The position numbers and the translations under genes are program-made. Of a DNA stretch of 64,000 bases, positions 31,959 through 45,364 are shown piece by piece. The first letter of the stretch is position 1, and every line of letters begins with the position of its first letter. A model generated the notes under the pieces. That model worked only from the letters and a program-made list of their open reading frames with translations. It made no database searches and was not told the origin of the DNA. Where the stretch lies: contig QRFJ01005233.1 in assembly GCA_006176705.1 (NCBI GenBank), forward strand, positions 1-64,000. The letters run 5' to 3'. This DNA is from Cocos nucifera (Eukaryota > Streptophyta > Magnoliopsida > Arecales > Arecaceae).

Positions 31959-34860
31959 CTAAGAGGGATCTGATCCCTCGACCTTCGAACTACTAGCCAT
32001 TACCAAGAATTCTTTCAGAATGACGATCTCTTCCTTGAGCTTCTTTCACCTTATCAAGTTGTCATAGAACATCCTGTCAGTCCTTTGATAATTTTACTTT
32101 GATGCTCATAGTCTTTTCCTCAGGACTTTCAATTCAGCTCCAGCATCCTTGACAGCCTGCTATTCTCAAACCAACTGAAGCTTCAATCACTGAACTTTGG
32201 CTTTCTCAATCCCAATCAACTCTGAGAGTTCGCCCATGACCTTTTTTAGAGTGCCAATTTCCTTCGACTCCCTACTTGTATCGAATCGATAATCATCGAC
32301 AAGCTGTCGTTGAAGTCGAGTCACCTTGCTGTTAGCAACTTGGAGCTATTGCTCAAGCTTGGATATCCTCCCACACCAGCTCGACCTATAGGTCTCATAG
32401 GTAGACTCTGCATCATACAACTACTTCTAAAGCGAAGAAAACCTCTAAGACCAATCCCATTCATACTAGGCCTTGTCGGAAGACCATGGCAAACTCCCCT
32501 CCAATAGCTAAATTTTTTCTATCACCGCCTTAAGCTGAACTTCGAGAGAGCTGATCTTCGCCGTCAATGCCCAGAACTTGTTGCTGGCACTTTTTCTAAG
32601 TTTGGTCAACTCCCTCTCAAAGTTACCTTTTTTGATGTTGAAGCTCATGAAATCTTTCATGTATAATTTACGAAGGCGAGTGACCTCAGTCGTCACCTCC
32701 AAGTTTTTCTGGATCTTCGAAGCTCATTTCCACCTTCTTCAACTTCTTCTTTAAATGATGGATTTTCCTCTCTAAATTTTTTATTATGGGTCTCAAAGGG
32801 ACACCTTGAGGTAGTGGCTCAACGTCAGCTAGAGATAACCAGCCTTGGCTATGATCACTAGAAGGATTCTGAACAACACCCACCACGACATAAGTGTAAA
32901 GGAAAGAAAGTTCATTTTTATTTCTATATTTAGCATATAGAAGCAAAAAAAAAGTACAAGTTGATAAGAATTTTTAGACCTTGTCGGTGTATTCTTTGCA
33001 GCTTCAGGCTCCAGGATAGGCTCGAAAGCTCCGACTGCAGGTTCGGGAGCACCCAAGGCAAATTCGACAGTAGGAGAGGTAGCACCAGCGTTGGAGGGAC
33101 CAACTTCTTCACTAAGTTCGTCTGTCAGAAGATCGAGATCCACCTCTAGGAACCATCCTCATGCAAATCTTGAACCCCTCCAAGAAAGCTTCCTGGGCGA
33201 ATGCAATCTTGATGTCCTCCATAGCTTTGGAAGACTTAAAGGCTTCGATAGCCCACTCCCATTCAATGCTAACCTCCTCTTCCAGCTCCTTCCTCTTCTC
33301 TTCTATGAGAATCAAGGCAGCCTTCAATCCTATAAAAGCCTCTTCTTCTCTCCATAATGCCTCCCTCAGGTGCTCGACTTCGGTAGTTTGGATATCGAAG
33401 GCCACCTTCAGGCAATTGACCTCGGCCCAAACTTTCTTGACCTCCGCCTGAGCCTCCTGAAGGACTCGAGAAGCCTCGACTTGGCGAAGCTCAGCTACCT
33501 TTGAATAGGTAAACAAGTAATGCTCCAGCTATAGGATAGAAAAACAAAAATTGAGCCAAAACTTTGAAAGCGCATCCTTCGTTTGAACAAGTTCGGTGAG
33601 ATGGTTACCTCAAGGTAAGCAGCAAAGGATTCATCAAACCTCTCCGTATCCTCCTATCGAATCATCTTGTCAACAATATATAGGAGAATGCTACCCCGCA
33701 TCAAAGATTGGACGACCTCCCAGTCATCCAAAAAACCATGCTCCTGATCAGAGCCCTCACCGCCAAAATTCCCGACCTTCCTTCTAGCCTTTTTGATGAT
33801 GGCATTTTTCTCTTTCTTCTTCTTTCTCTCGATGACTTCCTCTTGTTTGGTAGAGGTGGGGAGGGTGGATTCATTAGGTAGGGTCGGACTTGGTGCCGTC
33901 GTGTTGGATTTTGAAGTGGGCGATGCCTGGATCTGCTCTTTGATGCGGGCCTTCTTTAATGGCTCCTCGATAGAGTTGTCCTTCCTTTTATGGGACTTGA
34001 TTTTCTTCGACAAGTGATTTCACTCCTCAGGAGTCATTTCTATGATAGAAAAAGTTAAAGATAGAGAAAAGAACATTACATAATTGACTAGCTAAAAGGG
34101 ACTACCTGTTGGATCAAGGAGACTAAGATCGAGATTAAATAAGGTCTATTCGTCTAGAAGCCTGGATATTGGGGGAGCTCGGTAGCTCTTCAATTTATCG
34201 ATCGAGTCTTGATCCTCCTTCTCGAGCCTGGAGACTCGGTGGACCGAATCCCTCATGTCTCCCCAGGAAGAAAGTCCTAGCTTAAAGAAGGACACGAGAT
34301 GAAGAAAAATTTCTCCTTCCAATTGTGAATGGAAGAAGGAACGTCTTTAAGCAATCCCTTCTTGCCAAATTGAAGAGACACTTATCACCAATCTTTGGTG
34401 GTCGGGTGATGTTTAAAGGTGAAGAAATTATGGAACAAGAAAATGGTAGGTCAGACTTCGGCCAGGTGCATAAGGAGAGAAATTTTGCGATAAACCTTAA
34501 TAAATTTGGAGCCATAGAAGCGAGGAAGATATTCAGAAACCTAAATAGGTCTACTTCAAAAGGGGGCATTGGTAGCCAAAGTTCCACTTGGAGGGTTTCA
34601 ACATATAAGAAAGTTCAGTCTGGAGGAGGTGAGCAAGCTTGATCATCGGGATCGGGGAGTTCGAGTTCGTATTCAGAAAGAATTTTGAACTAGATTTTGA
34701 TCAGAAAAAGGTCCACAAGCTGAAGTTTGCAAGGAATGGTGCTGGGGATGAAGGAAGGTCGAGGTACTTCTACAAGTTCGAGATCTCTATGAGGGAGATC
34801 CATCAGTGCTAGATGAGCCAAACTTTCAGAACTAGTCAACCAGGAACCTTCAGTGGACAT
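31959..34860 (-). pseudogene. Antisense extra ORF of B2 with gypsy-type transposon domain
   Basis: The ORF is opposite to B2 pol. From a minus-strand ATG at 34860 (MSTEGSWLTSSESLAHLAL), a domain follows resembling the plant family annotated as putative gypsy-type transposon (Pfam PF04195). Evidence is the pattern LPMPPFEVDLFRFLNIF...MAPNLLRFIAKFLSLC (34560-34470), matching its P-x-F...L...P-N-x-x-R layout. A basic, Lys-rich linker (KSHKRKDNSIEEPLKKARIK, ~33990) and a long Glu/Lys/Ala heptad-rich coiled coil (33516-32000) come next, ending SSSKVEGSDPS and TAG at 31959. Several stops and shifts are present. Family assignment is from memory of the pattern. Function is unknown; such ORFs recur in Tat elements, where Gag-like or regulatory roles are only speculation. 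Confidence 0.7.
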
Positions 34861-35472
34861 TAGGATCAAACCAAATACAAAAAAACCTTTGGAAAATCAA
34901 GAAAAATAAGGTAAAAGCTTTCTTCCGAGAAACCGAATGGTGAAGATACAGAAGACATAGGAATGATAGAAAGGAGGGTTTCAAAACTAACCTAAATCAG
35001 TTGGGAAGAGTGGGGAGATGGTGTGCTCGCTCGAATTCAAGCGGAAGAACTCCCAGGATCGAAGAAAATGGTGATGGAAGCCGGAGCTTTTGAGCAGGAG
35101 GAGAAGGGAAATTGGAGGAAGAAGAAGGGGATATCGATCGAAATAAAACCCCAAATAGAGAACACGAGCTTAAATACCCATAGAAGCTCGAGATGGTTAT
35201 AATTGTAGGCTCTCTCTGACCGATCCTGGGTTAACGCGTATCTCACTCATCATAGCAGAAAGCTAGAGATAGGAAGAGCCTTAATTGCACTACATCTTGG
35301 GCAGCGCTTCGATGGGAGCTTCAAAAATCATCTTTTCATATCACCTCACATTCGAAAAATTTTCAGCATCGGTGCAAATGATGCCAAAATTCTCTTCCTG
35401 GCGAGCGTGGAAAGTTCGACTGGACTTCGGCACTCGTATTTTCTTACTCCCTTCTTTCAAACCTCGAACTCA
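34861..35472. other. Region between antisense ORF and polypurine tract
   Basis: Non-coding. If the antisense ORF has its own promoter it should lie here, read on the minus strand; GTATTTAAG-like sequence (minus, ~35176) is not a convincing TATA box. Nothing else is recognisable. Confidence 0.4.
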
Positions 35473-35485
35473 AGAGTTGGGGGCT
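35473..35485 (+). promoter_or_regulatory. Polypurine tract of B2
   Basis: AGAGTTGGGGGCT immediately before TGTATTGGG, in the expected orientation for the plus-strand element. Confidence 0.75.
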
Positions 35486-36513
35486 TGTATTGGGTGTAGA
35501 CCCTCTCCTACCAAAGTTCAAAAGGATGTCGAATCTTGGGACAACCTTGTCTGGTAACAACAACTATGGCCAACTTTATTCAATAACTTCAGAACCAACA
35601 AGGACCTCATCATCTACGTAGACTCCTTCAACTGTATACCCTTCGAACTCCCACTGGTCAGACTTCTTTCAAACTCTTTCGGTGGGTCTCCTCCTGGATC
35701 TCCTTAGTGGATCCCCCTCCGAATGACCCTCTCCAGTTGCATTCCCACTAGATGAATTTCTCCAGCTGCCCTTTTTTTGGATGGTTCCCTCCAATCGGGT
35801 TCCTCCATTGGAACTCCTTCCAGCCTTCCAAACCTCCCAGCAACGTGCCTGCCGACCTTCTTCTAGATGATCTCCTTCCAGTCGCTAGATAAGGTTCCTC
35901 GAGCTGACCTTCTTCCAGTCGATCTCCTTTCAGCTACTGGGCAAGCTTCCTCCTACTGACCTCCTTCCAGTCAATCTCCTTCCATCCATCTAGGAGTATC
36001 TTGTCGCTCACGTAAATCCGACTACCAACTTGGTATAGATCAACCCACATACGGACGACCTTAAAGGGGTCCAAACTTTTTTGGAAACATTATGACTCGA
36101 AGTTCTTCGCTATCGATGCCTGCTCCCTCCGAACTTCAACTATCAAATTTCAGTGGATCGGTGCATTGCGACAACGGGCACTACTCTTCGTAACAAACTT
36201 CATGTGGCCTAAGTAACCCACTACCAGGCAATTATGGCTGTTACCATCAGTTTATTATAGGCTCCATCTATAAAAGAAACCCTCCATATATGTTTTCTCT
36301 CGAAGTTCTCTTCCCCTTCTCGATATTTTGCTACTTAGTTTCCTAAGCACTCCATTTCTATTGGCCAGAAGAGCTGACTTGATCATCGAAGGGTCCTACC
36401 AAAGCCACCACCCCCAACTCCAGATAGAATTTCTATTTTGCAGGTCTCCGGTGGCAACCTCATCTTTCCTAGCTTTAGCTCTATTCTGGTGTCAACCAGA
36501 TTCTACACCAATA
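35486..36513 (+). repeat. B2 3' LTR
   Basis: About 1028 bp, from TGTATTGGGTGTAG to CACCAATA. A degenerate array of CTCCTTCCAGTCGATCTCC words fills 35680-36000. TATAAAA at 36269-36275. R/U5 matches B1 (3652-3880, reversed) and the solo LTR. Confidence 0.8.
36269..36275 (+). promoter_or_regulatory. TATA box of B2 3' LTR
   Basis: TATAAAA in a block shared with 15574-15580. Confidence 0.7.
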
Positions 36514-37921
36514 CTTAAAATTCTTCATGCTGAACCTCTTCAGCATAGCTTTTATGTACGTGGACAGGAATAATCTAAGCATCTTCTTAGATCTATCCCT
36601 ATAGAACTTCATTCCTAGGATGTAGGATACTTCACCTAAGTCTTTCATGGAGAACTGAGATGATAACCAAACTTTTATTCCTTTCAGCATGGGAATATCA
36701 TTTTTGATTAAGAGAATGCCATTTATGTACAAGACAAGGAATACCACTGCCAGACCATTCATCCACTTGTAAATGCAGGACTCTTTTTCGTTCTTAATGA
36801 AGCCATACATTTTGATCATCTTATCAAAATGCATATTCCAACTCTGAGATTCTTGCTTCAATCCATAAATGGATCTCTAAAGCTTGCACACCTTGAACTC
36901 ATCTATAGATGTGAACTCCTTAGATTGTATCATAAAAACTTCTTCGGTCAGCTCTCCATTCAGGAAAGTTGTCTTCACATTCATCTATCAGATCTCATGG
37001 TTCAGATGGATAGCTATAACAAGCATTATCTGAAAGAATTTTAGCATTGCCATAGGAGAGAATGTCTCGTCATAATCATTACCATAACGTTGACAATATC
37101 CCTTGATGACCAGATGGGCTTTATAGATCTTCACCTTTTCATCTATGCCTCACTTTCTTTTGAAGATCCACTTACACCCAATGAATTTAATCCCTTCGGA
37201 TGGATCAACCAATGTCCATATATCTTTGACCTTCATAGACTCCATTTCGGATTTCATGACCTCAAGCCATTTCTCGAAATCAGGCCTCTACATTGCATCC
37301 ATATAAGTGATCGAATCCTCATCATTCTCATCGAGTTTGATGGGATCACCATCCTGAACCAAGAAACCATAGTATCTATCCGGCTGATGCAGTACTCTAT
37401 TGGATTGCTTTAATTGTGTAGGTACATTGGACTCTGAATTTGATCTAATCAAATCCGATTGTGGTTCAGCTATAGGTGTCAGTGTTTCTACCTATTGAAC
37501 TTCGTCAAGTTCAATCTTAGATGCAATAGTTTCTTCACCAAGAAACTTCTTTTTCAAAAAGATTACCTTAAGGCTGATGAATACTTTTTGTTCATCAGCA
37601 TGGTAGAAAATATATTCTTTTGATTCTTTGATGTACCCTATGAATGTGCACTTATCAGACCTATGTCTAAGTTTATCTAAGATTAACCATTTCATATAAG
37701 TCAGGCACCCCCAAACCCTGAGGTGTGAAAGTGCTAACTTACATCCTGTCCATATCTCATATGGAGTTTCAATCACAAAATTACTTGGATTCCTATTTAA
37801 AAGATAGCAAGTCGATTTGGGTGCATATTCTTAAAAGGATATCGGCAAGCAGGCAAAATTCATCATGGATCAAACCATGTCTAATAGAGTCCAATTCCTC
37901 CTTTTCGACACACCATTATGC
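36514..37921 (-). pseudogene. pol: E: copia Pol remnant (integrase end to reverse transcriptase)
   Basis: Minus-strand reading starts at 37921 in the integrase core (HNGVSKRRNWTLLDMV), goes through ETPYEIWTGCKLALSHLRVW (~37770), the acidic linker and into reverse transcriptase. The latter ends at MKDLGEVSYILGMKFYRDR and LKRFSMKNF next to the B2 LTR at 36514. The catalytic YVDD is replaced by YING (LYINGILLIKND, ~36730), so both aspartates are lost. The sequence is close to A3 pol (MKDLGEASFILGIKVYRDR), hence the same copia branch. RNase H and 3' LTR are lost behind B2. Stops and shifts throughout. A second copy of part of it flanks A3. Confidence 0.85.
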
Positions 37922-38250
37922 TGAAAGAAAAATTCTATTTTTCATCATAGGATCGTTCAGATTTGATTGGATCTGAAAAAATATTTTAAATTTTTTTCTA
38001 AAAATTCTAATTAGATCTGAGATATCTCGAATCTGATCCTAAAAATTTAATATTAAAATAAAATAAAATTAAATTTAATTTAATTTTATACCTTATTTTT
38101 GGATAATCGAATTATCTTGATGATGATCCTGATGCTCCTGAGGTTCTGGATCGAGCCATGCATGTGCCTGGCCTCTATCGTGGTCTACTTGAGCAAGATC
38201 TGGATGACTTCTCCTTCTGAATCAATACTCCAAAATTTAGATCTTGATCT
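37922..38250 (-). repeat. C: 3' end of a copia LTR inserted in E integrase
   Basis: On the minus strand this ends TTTTTCTTTCA at 37922 and aligns loosely to the last ~330 bp of the A LTR (AGGCCAGGC, GATCCAGAACC, GGATCATCATC and the AT-rich part). It enters integrase at the HNGVS motif. The rest of this LTR is missing because D interrupts it at 38251. TATGC precedes it and would be one half of a target duplication. Confidence 0.7.
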
Positions 38251-41043
38251 TGATAGAAAACATGCAGGGTTTCATGCATAGATTTCAAAACTTTTTCGAA
38301 ATGTAGAGTAGCGAAAGACATAGATTAAACTATTTAATCTATAATATGCATGTAATCAAATTACAAAACCCTACATCAAAGATTTATAATATGTTATGAT
38401 GCAAATATAAATCTAAAATTAAATTAATGATGAGTGGTATTGATCACATCAATAACTAGATCTAGAATAATTCAAGATCTAATCCTAGATCACATCTAGA
38501 TTACCAAGAGATCAAATTTCCTACCTTTACATGGATCGAAAACTCCATGGTTGAATCCGTTGTTATCTTTGGAGCCACACATGCGTTCGACCTCTACAAG
38601 TGATCCACATGAACCTACAATACAGATCGAAGGTTCGTCGAATGAAGATCCGCTTGAAGTGCTAGCTTCTCAAAGATATCTTCTGATGGTTAATAAAATA
38701 CATGTTCTTCGGATCTCTTGCACAATCCAAGAGATGAAGAACATGAGGAGGAATGAGGGAGGAATCCAACCCTTAGATCTTCCATAAATCAAAAATAAAT
38801 ACATATAAAAAATTCTAGAAGAAAACAAATCACCTTTCTAGATCTCACATCCTCAGATTTTTCTCATAAAAATCTCATAAATAAAATGAAGAAGAAAATA
38901 CTCAAAAAAAAAAAAAAAAGGAGAAGATAATCTTCTCTTACCTTTGTGCCTTCATGACATCAATGATTGATGTCCAGATGAAGATCTTTTCTTTAAGAAT
39001 CTTAGTGTCATCTTTCCTCAAGCCCTTCCTCTCTCTCTCTCTCTCTCAGATTTTTATCATATAAAAATTACAAATAAAATAGAAAGAGAGAAACATAAAA
39101 GAAAATTATACGAGAAGATAATCTTTGCTTACCTTATCTCTTCAAGACATCAATCTTTGATGTCTTAATTAAGGGCTCTTCTCCATGAATCTTGGTGCCA
39201 CAAATCCTTCACACCTTATCCTCCTTTTTCTCTGATTTTTCATTATTTTTTTAGGATTTTTCACATCCTCCAACCATCTTATAAGAGGCATCCATCTATA
39301 TTGCAAGACTAGGTCAAAACCTAGTCAAAGGAGGACTTCTGTGGGGCGTCCAACTCTTGGACGCCCCTCCCACTTATTTTTTCATATAATCACTGATTCT
39401 CACACACAAAACCAAGAGAAAAATGGCTGAATAAGATAGAGGGGCATGGGTAGAGTTGGTGCGCAAGGGAGGGAGGAGTTTGGGTCAAAGAAGACTCTTC
39501 CAAGTAAGAAATAATTTTCAACTTCCTTCTAATTTTGACCAAATCAAATTTAAATCTAAATAATCTGATATGGAGCATGGGAAACCTTTCATTAGGCATG
39601 AAGAAACATAAAAAAAAATTAGAATTAAAATATGGCATGGGCTTTCTTAGGCATAAGTGAAAGAGAGAGTCCTAGTCCAACTGGGACTCCTCTTATTTGA
39701 CTAGGTCAAAATGGTTTTAAATCTAATTTAAATTTTATTTAAACTAGATTAAATGTAACACAATTAACGATGATCCTAGTCCAACTAGAATCCCAATTAA
39801 ATCAGATTAAATCAAGATTTAAATTTGATTTAAATCCTAAGTCAATCAGGTGCATCCAAGTCCTAGTCAAACAAGAAATTGTTCTTTCTTTGCAATTGGC
39901 TTATCCAATAAATCAATTAGACTTAATCTAATTAAATCCAAATCAATTCTAATTGAATCTAATTCAATTAAACTTGATCTCAATCTGATTGCTCAATCAA
40001 ATTGAGCCAATTAGCAATCCAATTTCTAATTGATCCTCCTGCAGCACTTGCATTAGGTCAAACATCAATTGCATTGAATGTTTGACCTCGAAATGATTCT
40101 CAATCATCGATTAACTATCCGATTAGGTTACAAGCTCTAATGTGTGTGACCCCATAGATTTGAACCTAAGCCAGTAGCATAGAAACCAATTTCTGTACCA
40201 ATCAAAGTTACCATCTAGCAATGGTTTCCGACGTCTGGATAGGTGGAATGTATGCAAAGCAACATTCTTAGAATCCTGGCCCATGGTTACTGTATAATTC
40301 ATCCCTATAATCAATAATGCTCAAGATGACTTCGAGTATGCTATCAAACACTCATACAAGTCATCTCTATTGTGTCTCAAAATTTTGCAAATCCCGTGAC
40401 ACCTCACGAAGATTACCCAGGCCTAGGTTTTGCTAAATTGAAACATAGCAAGGCATTCTCTTTCTGAAGTTAATCAAGAGTGGTCAATCCCATCTAGACT
40501 CACATACTAACTCTACAAGTACTTGACTGTACCCAAAAATCTTCTATCATCTATACTAGAAATACAGACAGTCCAGCACCAAAGTACAGTGAGTTGCTCG
40601 CAAGTCACCGTAGCGATCTCAGGTCGGAGGGACACTTATACCCATTGACATTAGCTCGCTATTCTTGATAGTAGAGTGCTACATTAGTCACATTCAATGT
40701 AGATGTACTTCTACATCTCATCTGGATGCCATACTAGTGTCTCCATACCACTTGGTTACAAGGACAACCAACGCATATGGCATACAGCGACCTACACTCG
40801 ATAAGTTATCATCTTTGTTAATAACTTATCATTTGATCATGAACAATTTAAGAACCATCCGATAAATCCTCCTTTATTGATTGATTGTGGTTCTAAGGAC
40901 TTCATCATAATTTAGGAGTTTATTTAAGAAAGGTAGAACTTTTATGATGAAACAACCAAATTACTATTATTATTAGATAATTCATATACTAATTTCAATC
41001 ATCTACTACTTAGATAGTTGGCTTTATGACATATTTTTCAACA
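38251..41043 (-). repeat. D 3' LTR
   Basis: 2793 bp; minus strand begins TGTTGAAAAATATGTCATAA at 41043 and ends CATGTTTTCTATCA at 38251. Inside, two ~185-bp tandem units (38860-39240) carry GAGAAGATAATCTT and ACATCAA(T)...TTGATGTC inverted words, and the LTR holds an A-run (38905-38920) and a CT-run (39031-39049). Confidence 0.82.
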
Positions 41044-41058
41044 ACTTTCATTTGGACT
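41044..41058 (-). promoter_or_regulatory. Decayed polypurine tract of D
   Basis: AGTCCAAATGAAAGT on the minus strand before TGTTGAAAA; the A3 counterpart is GACAAGTGGGAGAT (54428). Confidence 0.6.
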
Positions 41059-43330
41059 AAAGCCAATCAGAATAATATCAAATATCCTATCTTCTACTTG
41101 AGTTCGTAGAACTTCTTAGTTCCAAGGCCAAAGCAAATGGGTCGGTCAAGTTCTTTTTCATTGATCTTCTAAACATCGATATCATCCTGATCAAAAATCA
41201 AACGTGATAGCAATACAGAATATGCTGGTTCTTTGATTCTTTAGTCTGAGCTATGGCTCTAGTGCTATGATAGGACTGGCCATCGGTGGAGGGTGCCACT
41301 CCCAATTTGCTAATGAACCTCAGCAACTATACAGCTTACATGGCAGCATTATATGCCATGATGTACTCTACATCACTAACTGAATAGGCTAAAGTATCCT
41401 ACTTAGAATCTTTTCAGTAGATTACTCCTACAATTAGGGTATGAGTCGACATTCTCTTGTTGTCATCATGTTCTGATTGAAATCAAAATATCCATATATT
41501 TTAAGTCAGTACTTCCATATTTGAGTCACTGGATCTTAGTATTTTCCAAATACTCAGGGATTGTCCATACAATCCTCCAGTGGCTCTTACTTGGATCAGA
41601 TTGGTATCTACTTACTATCTCTAGTGAGTATACCATGTCTAATCTCGTACATGGATAAATAAGATGATAGCTAAACCTTTATTCTTTGCAATGTTGGAAT
41701 GCTATTCCGAATTAAGAGAATTTCATCCTCAAACATTACAAGTAATACCACTACAAAACATTTTACCCAATAATAAGTGTAGGGTTTGTCTTTGTTCATA
41801 ACTAAGATATATATTTAGAACGTATATTCAAACTCTGAGATGATACTCAGATGGGCTTTATAGGTCCTTACCTTCCCATTTGCGCTACTCTGATCCTATT
41901 AAAAATCCATTCACACCCAATGGATTTTATCCCTTCAGGTAATCAACTAGTGTCCATACACTATTGATTTTTATAGACTTCAATTTGGATCATATGGATC
42001 CAAGCCACTTCTTAGAATCAAGCCGCTGCACTGTATCCTTATAGATGATCGGATCCTTATTGTTCTCATCGAGCTCAACATGATCGCCATCTCAGACCTA
42101 GACATTGAAGTATCTATCCGGCTAATGCGGTACTCTACCGAATCTCCTTAAAGGTGATATTTTAACGGGCTCCAAATTTGATCTGATCAAATCAGGTTTT
42201 GTAGGTTTATCAGATAACATTGATTCTTTTCTACTAGTCAGACTTTTATAAGTTCAACTTGATAGGCATCATTTCCTTCTCTAAGGAACTCCTTTCCAAA
42301 AGGAATGCCCTACTACTGATGAACATCTGATGTTCTTTAGCATAGTAGAATTAATAACCCTTAAACACTTATTGGACCAAGATCCAAGTTTATTTGTGTG
42401 CAAATATATGACATAGGCTGATCAACTCCAAATCCAAAAGTGAGAGAGTCTAGGTCTACGTCCGATCCATATCCCATATGGAGTCAATGCACCAAATTAA
42501 CTTGGTATAAATTTTCAAAGTAAAAAAATAGTCATAAGAGCACAACCCTGCAACAGGAAGACAAGTATATCCTATTGTGGATTGAATCATGTCTAACAAA
42601 GTTCAATTTCTTCTTTTAGATACACTGCATTTTGAAAAAAAAATTCACTGAGAGAGAATCCTATCTCTCCTAGATGTCACAAACTCACTGGATATGTATT
42701 TGCCTCCTCGATCTGATCAAAGAGTTTTAATACCTTATCCAGTTTATTTTTTTTCATTATTGAATCATTTGAACATTTCAAATGATTCATCCTAAACGTA
42801 CCCATGCCTAGATAGGTCATCTGTAATGAAATATTAGTGTCTTCCTTTGGCACTTAAGTTCAAGATCCACATACATCACTATGTATGAGACTTGGAACGT
42901 TATCAGCCTCTTCACCTTTTTCAGTAAAAGGTGATTTTATCATCTTTCCAAGAAGATAAGATTCATAGGCTATCAATGATTCACAATTATTGATATCGAG
43001 GTTTTCCTCTCAAGCTAATCCATTTATCCTATTCTTGTCAATATGACTAAGCCTATAATGCCAAACATAGACATCCATGACATAATCTAACTAGGGTATG
43101 TACATTCTACTTACCTTAAGTTCTTGCAACGAATTACATAAGATCACTAGTATCTAATACCCATGTAGTAAAATTACATACAGAGAAGTTTTAAGGTGTT
43201 ATCATATAACATCTTTAATGAGCAACTTTTGCTTCTTTCTCTTGTTCAACTTGTTATGGACAAGGAAAGCAAGACAAATCTTCTTCCTATGACCCTGTTT
43301 CTGACATTAGAAGCACTATGCTTGATTTGA
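41059..43330 (-). pseudogene. gag-pol: D copia Gag-Pol, heavily decayed
   Basis: On the minus strand a CCHC knuckle pattern, C-F-x-C-Q-K-Q-G-H-R-K-K-I-C, lies near 43300. Integrase, linker and reverse transcriptase follow in fragments (EDEILLIRNSIPTLQRIKV near 41700, in place of the YVDDILLIGND region). RNase H ends with FISKLGVAPSTD, AIAQTKESKNQHILYCYH and GLGTKKFYELK near 41100. Frames change every few dozen codons, with several deletions, so it is much older than A3 although the domain order is the same. Gag N-terminus is not recognisable. Confidence 0.75.
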
Positions 43331-45153
43331 GTTAACCATGGACTATTTGTTTTGACTGGGCTCAAAGCCCTAATACGAATCCATTCGTACTACTTAACCA
43401 ATATTCAACTTTCGATACTGATTATCGAAGTTGGGTCCATAAGTCTTCACTGTCTAACAGTGATAGGAGCAATTAGGATTTATCCTTAATAAAGAACAAT
43501 GACCTATTGTATATGAATCATTTTAAGCCTAAAGACTTGGACTTTAGTCTAAAGGTTCTCTCACTATTTTATTCGAACTAATAGCCTCTACCTCCAATTT
43601 GAGGAATTACTTTAATTCTCTAGTATGTACTAGAATCCATATAGACTGCACACGAGCCCAACTTTGGTTGGCTCACCCATGTACATCTAAGGGTAGGTTC
43701 ATAACCAATTATTTCTCTAAACAATTTCTAATAATTTTAATTTTGCCTCAGACCCTGATCAGTTGGCTTTGGCCTTCTCAGAAAAGGGTCCAGTTAGGTC
43801 CAATCATTAACATGACCATACTTGGTGCATCCAACCAATGAATGATCAGGCCCAACTTTGGTTGACCAACCCAACCATTATTAGAGAGACACATCCAAGT
43901 CATCATATGATGGATGATAATTCCATTAGTCAACAAGTACTAGGCCTTTGGGCCTCCAATGATTATTGAGTTAATGGACCCATTATCAAACACCTTAATG
44001 GGAGGCTATGACTCCATTATCCCCATAACTTTGTCATTTTAAGGACCTAATAATTTTAAAGGATTTAAATTATTAGTGATTTAAGGATAGAAAAGACATG
44101 GACCAATTTGCTCCCACTGACTTCACCAAGTCAAGTCCTCCCATTGACTTCACAAGTCATTGATGAGGACTAGGATCAATTACAGTCCATGGGCACCTAA
44201 ATCAATCTCACTGAATAAAATCAGTGTCACTAATTTTCTATGTGACATGGGTTAGCATGAATCAATGAGCAACCTACTCAAAAACTTGATTAACCACATT
44301 GGCCAGGTAAGTGAGATCGATGGAAGGGTCTACCAAGGCTTGCCTTAGACATCATCAGAAACGGTCAGGTAAGCAGGCTACCAATTAAAAACCACCAGTC
44401 TGGGATGCCAGACTTACCTTAGATACCAATTGATTTATCAGTTTTGATTTGGTCTGCCTAAAGACTTAAGCTCGACCACTGAGCCACGATTAGCATCCAT
44501 TTGTTAGATGTATGGACTTTGATCAACTACAACCATTGAAGTGAGTTATAGAAATGACTTAATCCTAATTAACTATTAATTAGGTTTGATCAATTTCTTA
44601 ACTATATCCATATTTAATCTAACCCTAGGTCTAATCCAGTTAAGGACCTGATCAAAGCTAACCCATTTCTCTTTAACCCATGTTTTATAAAATTATCTTA
44701 AGATCTTCAAATCACAAACCTAGATCCGAAACAATTACTTAATTCTTAATTAAGTTTAAGTCTTATGGGTTTAGGTTTATGGAATCTCAGAAGTAGTTTC
44801 TGATTTTATTGTTTAAAATATTTTTAAATTATATTGAATCATATTCAATATATAATTTTAGATCTGATTTGTTTCATTATTTAGATCATGTCCTAGGATT
44901 TCAAATCTAGGATTTTGCAGAAAGTAAGTTCGTGATTTAATTTTTATAAAATAAATATATCATACATATACATTCTAAATTCAAAACAAAAATTACATAT
45001 CAACATATGCAATAAGAGGATTAGATCTAAACATAAAACATATCATGTGGATCAGATCATGAATCATTTAAAATTTAATTTAAAATCTAAAAATAAATCA
45101 CAAATTACTTTAGATCTTATCTAACATATTTACGGTTTAAGTTTCTTAGATCA

Positions 45154-45225
45154 GCACATACTAGGACAATCTTTTCACTGTAAAGGGTAAACCTTACAGT
45201 AGGACAACCTTATGGCAGTATGTGC
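45154..45225 (-). ncRNA. Hairpin unit 1 in the D leader
   Basis: GCACATACT (45154-45162) and AGTATGTGC (45217-45225) form a perfect 9-bp outer stem; inside, ACTGTAAAGG pairs with CCTTACAGT around a short loop. A structural element of the RNA leader; function unknown. Confidence 0.5.
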
Positions 45226-45364
45226 AATTCTGATATTATTTAGATCCAATCTAAATAATCTAAAATAGATCTAATATCTATTAAATTTTAGATTTAAATT
45301 AAAAAATTAAATCATAATTTTTTTTAGATCTAATCTACATAATTTATGATTTTGATTTAGATCA

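Larger units (their letters stand above)
13255..36513 (+). mobile_element. B2: Tat-like Ty3/gypsy element, 5'-truncated, with nested insertions
   Basis: The element's own sequence is 13255-14879, 15671-15880 and 30690-36513. It shows RNase H, integrase, a 113-bp tandem array, an antisense ORF with a gypsy-type transposon domain, a polypurine tract and the 3' LTR, in that order. Extra ORFs and tandem repeats between pol and the 3' LTR are known for the Tat lineage (Grande, Ogre, Retand). The 5' LTR, gag, protease and reverse transcriptase are absent. Inserted into it are a solo LTR of its own family (14880-15670) and copia H (15881-30689). Its 3' LTR abuts E pol at 36514, so B2 itself landed in E. 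Confidence 0.8.

Noticed and set aside
3652..36513. Oppositely oriented B LTRs as terminal inverted repeats of a giant DNA transposon
   Set aside because: Each LTR has its own element in its own orientation (gag beside B1, polypurine tract beside B2).
38905..38920. A-run as a retroposed poly(A) tail
   Set aside because: It lies inside the D LTR and recurs at the same place at 57848; no LINE or SINE body precedes it.
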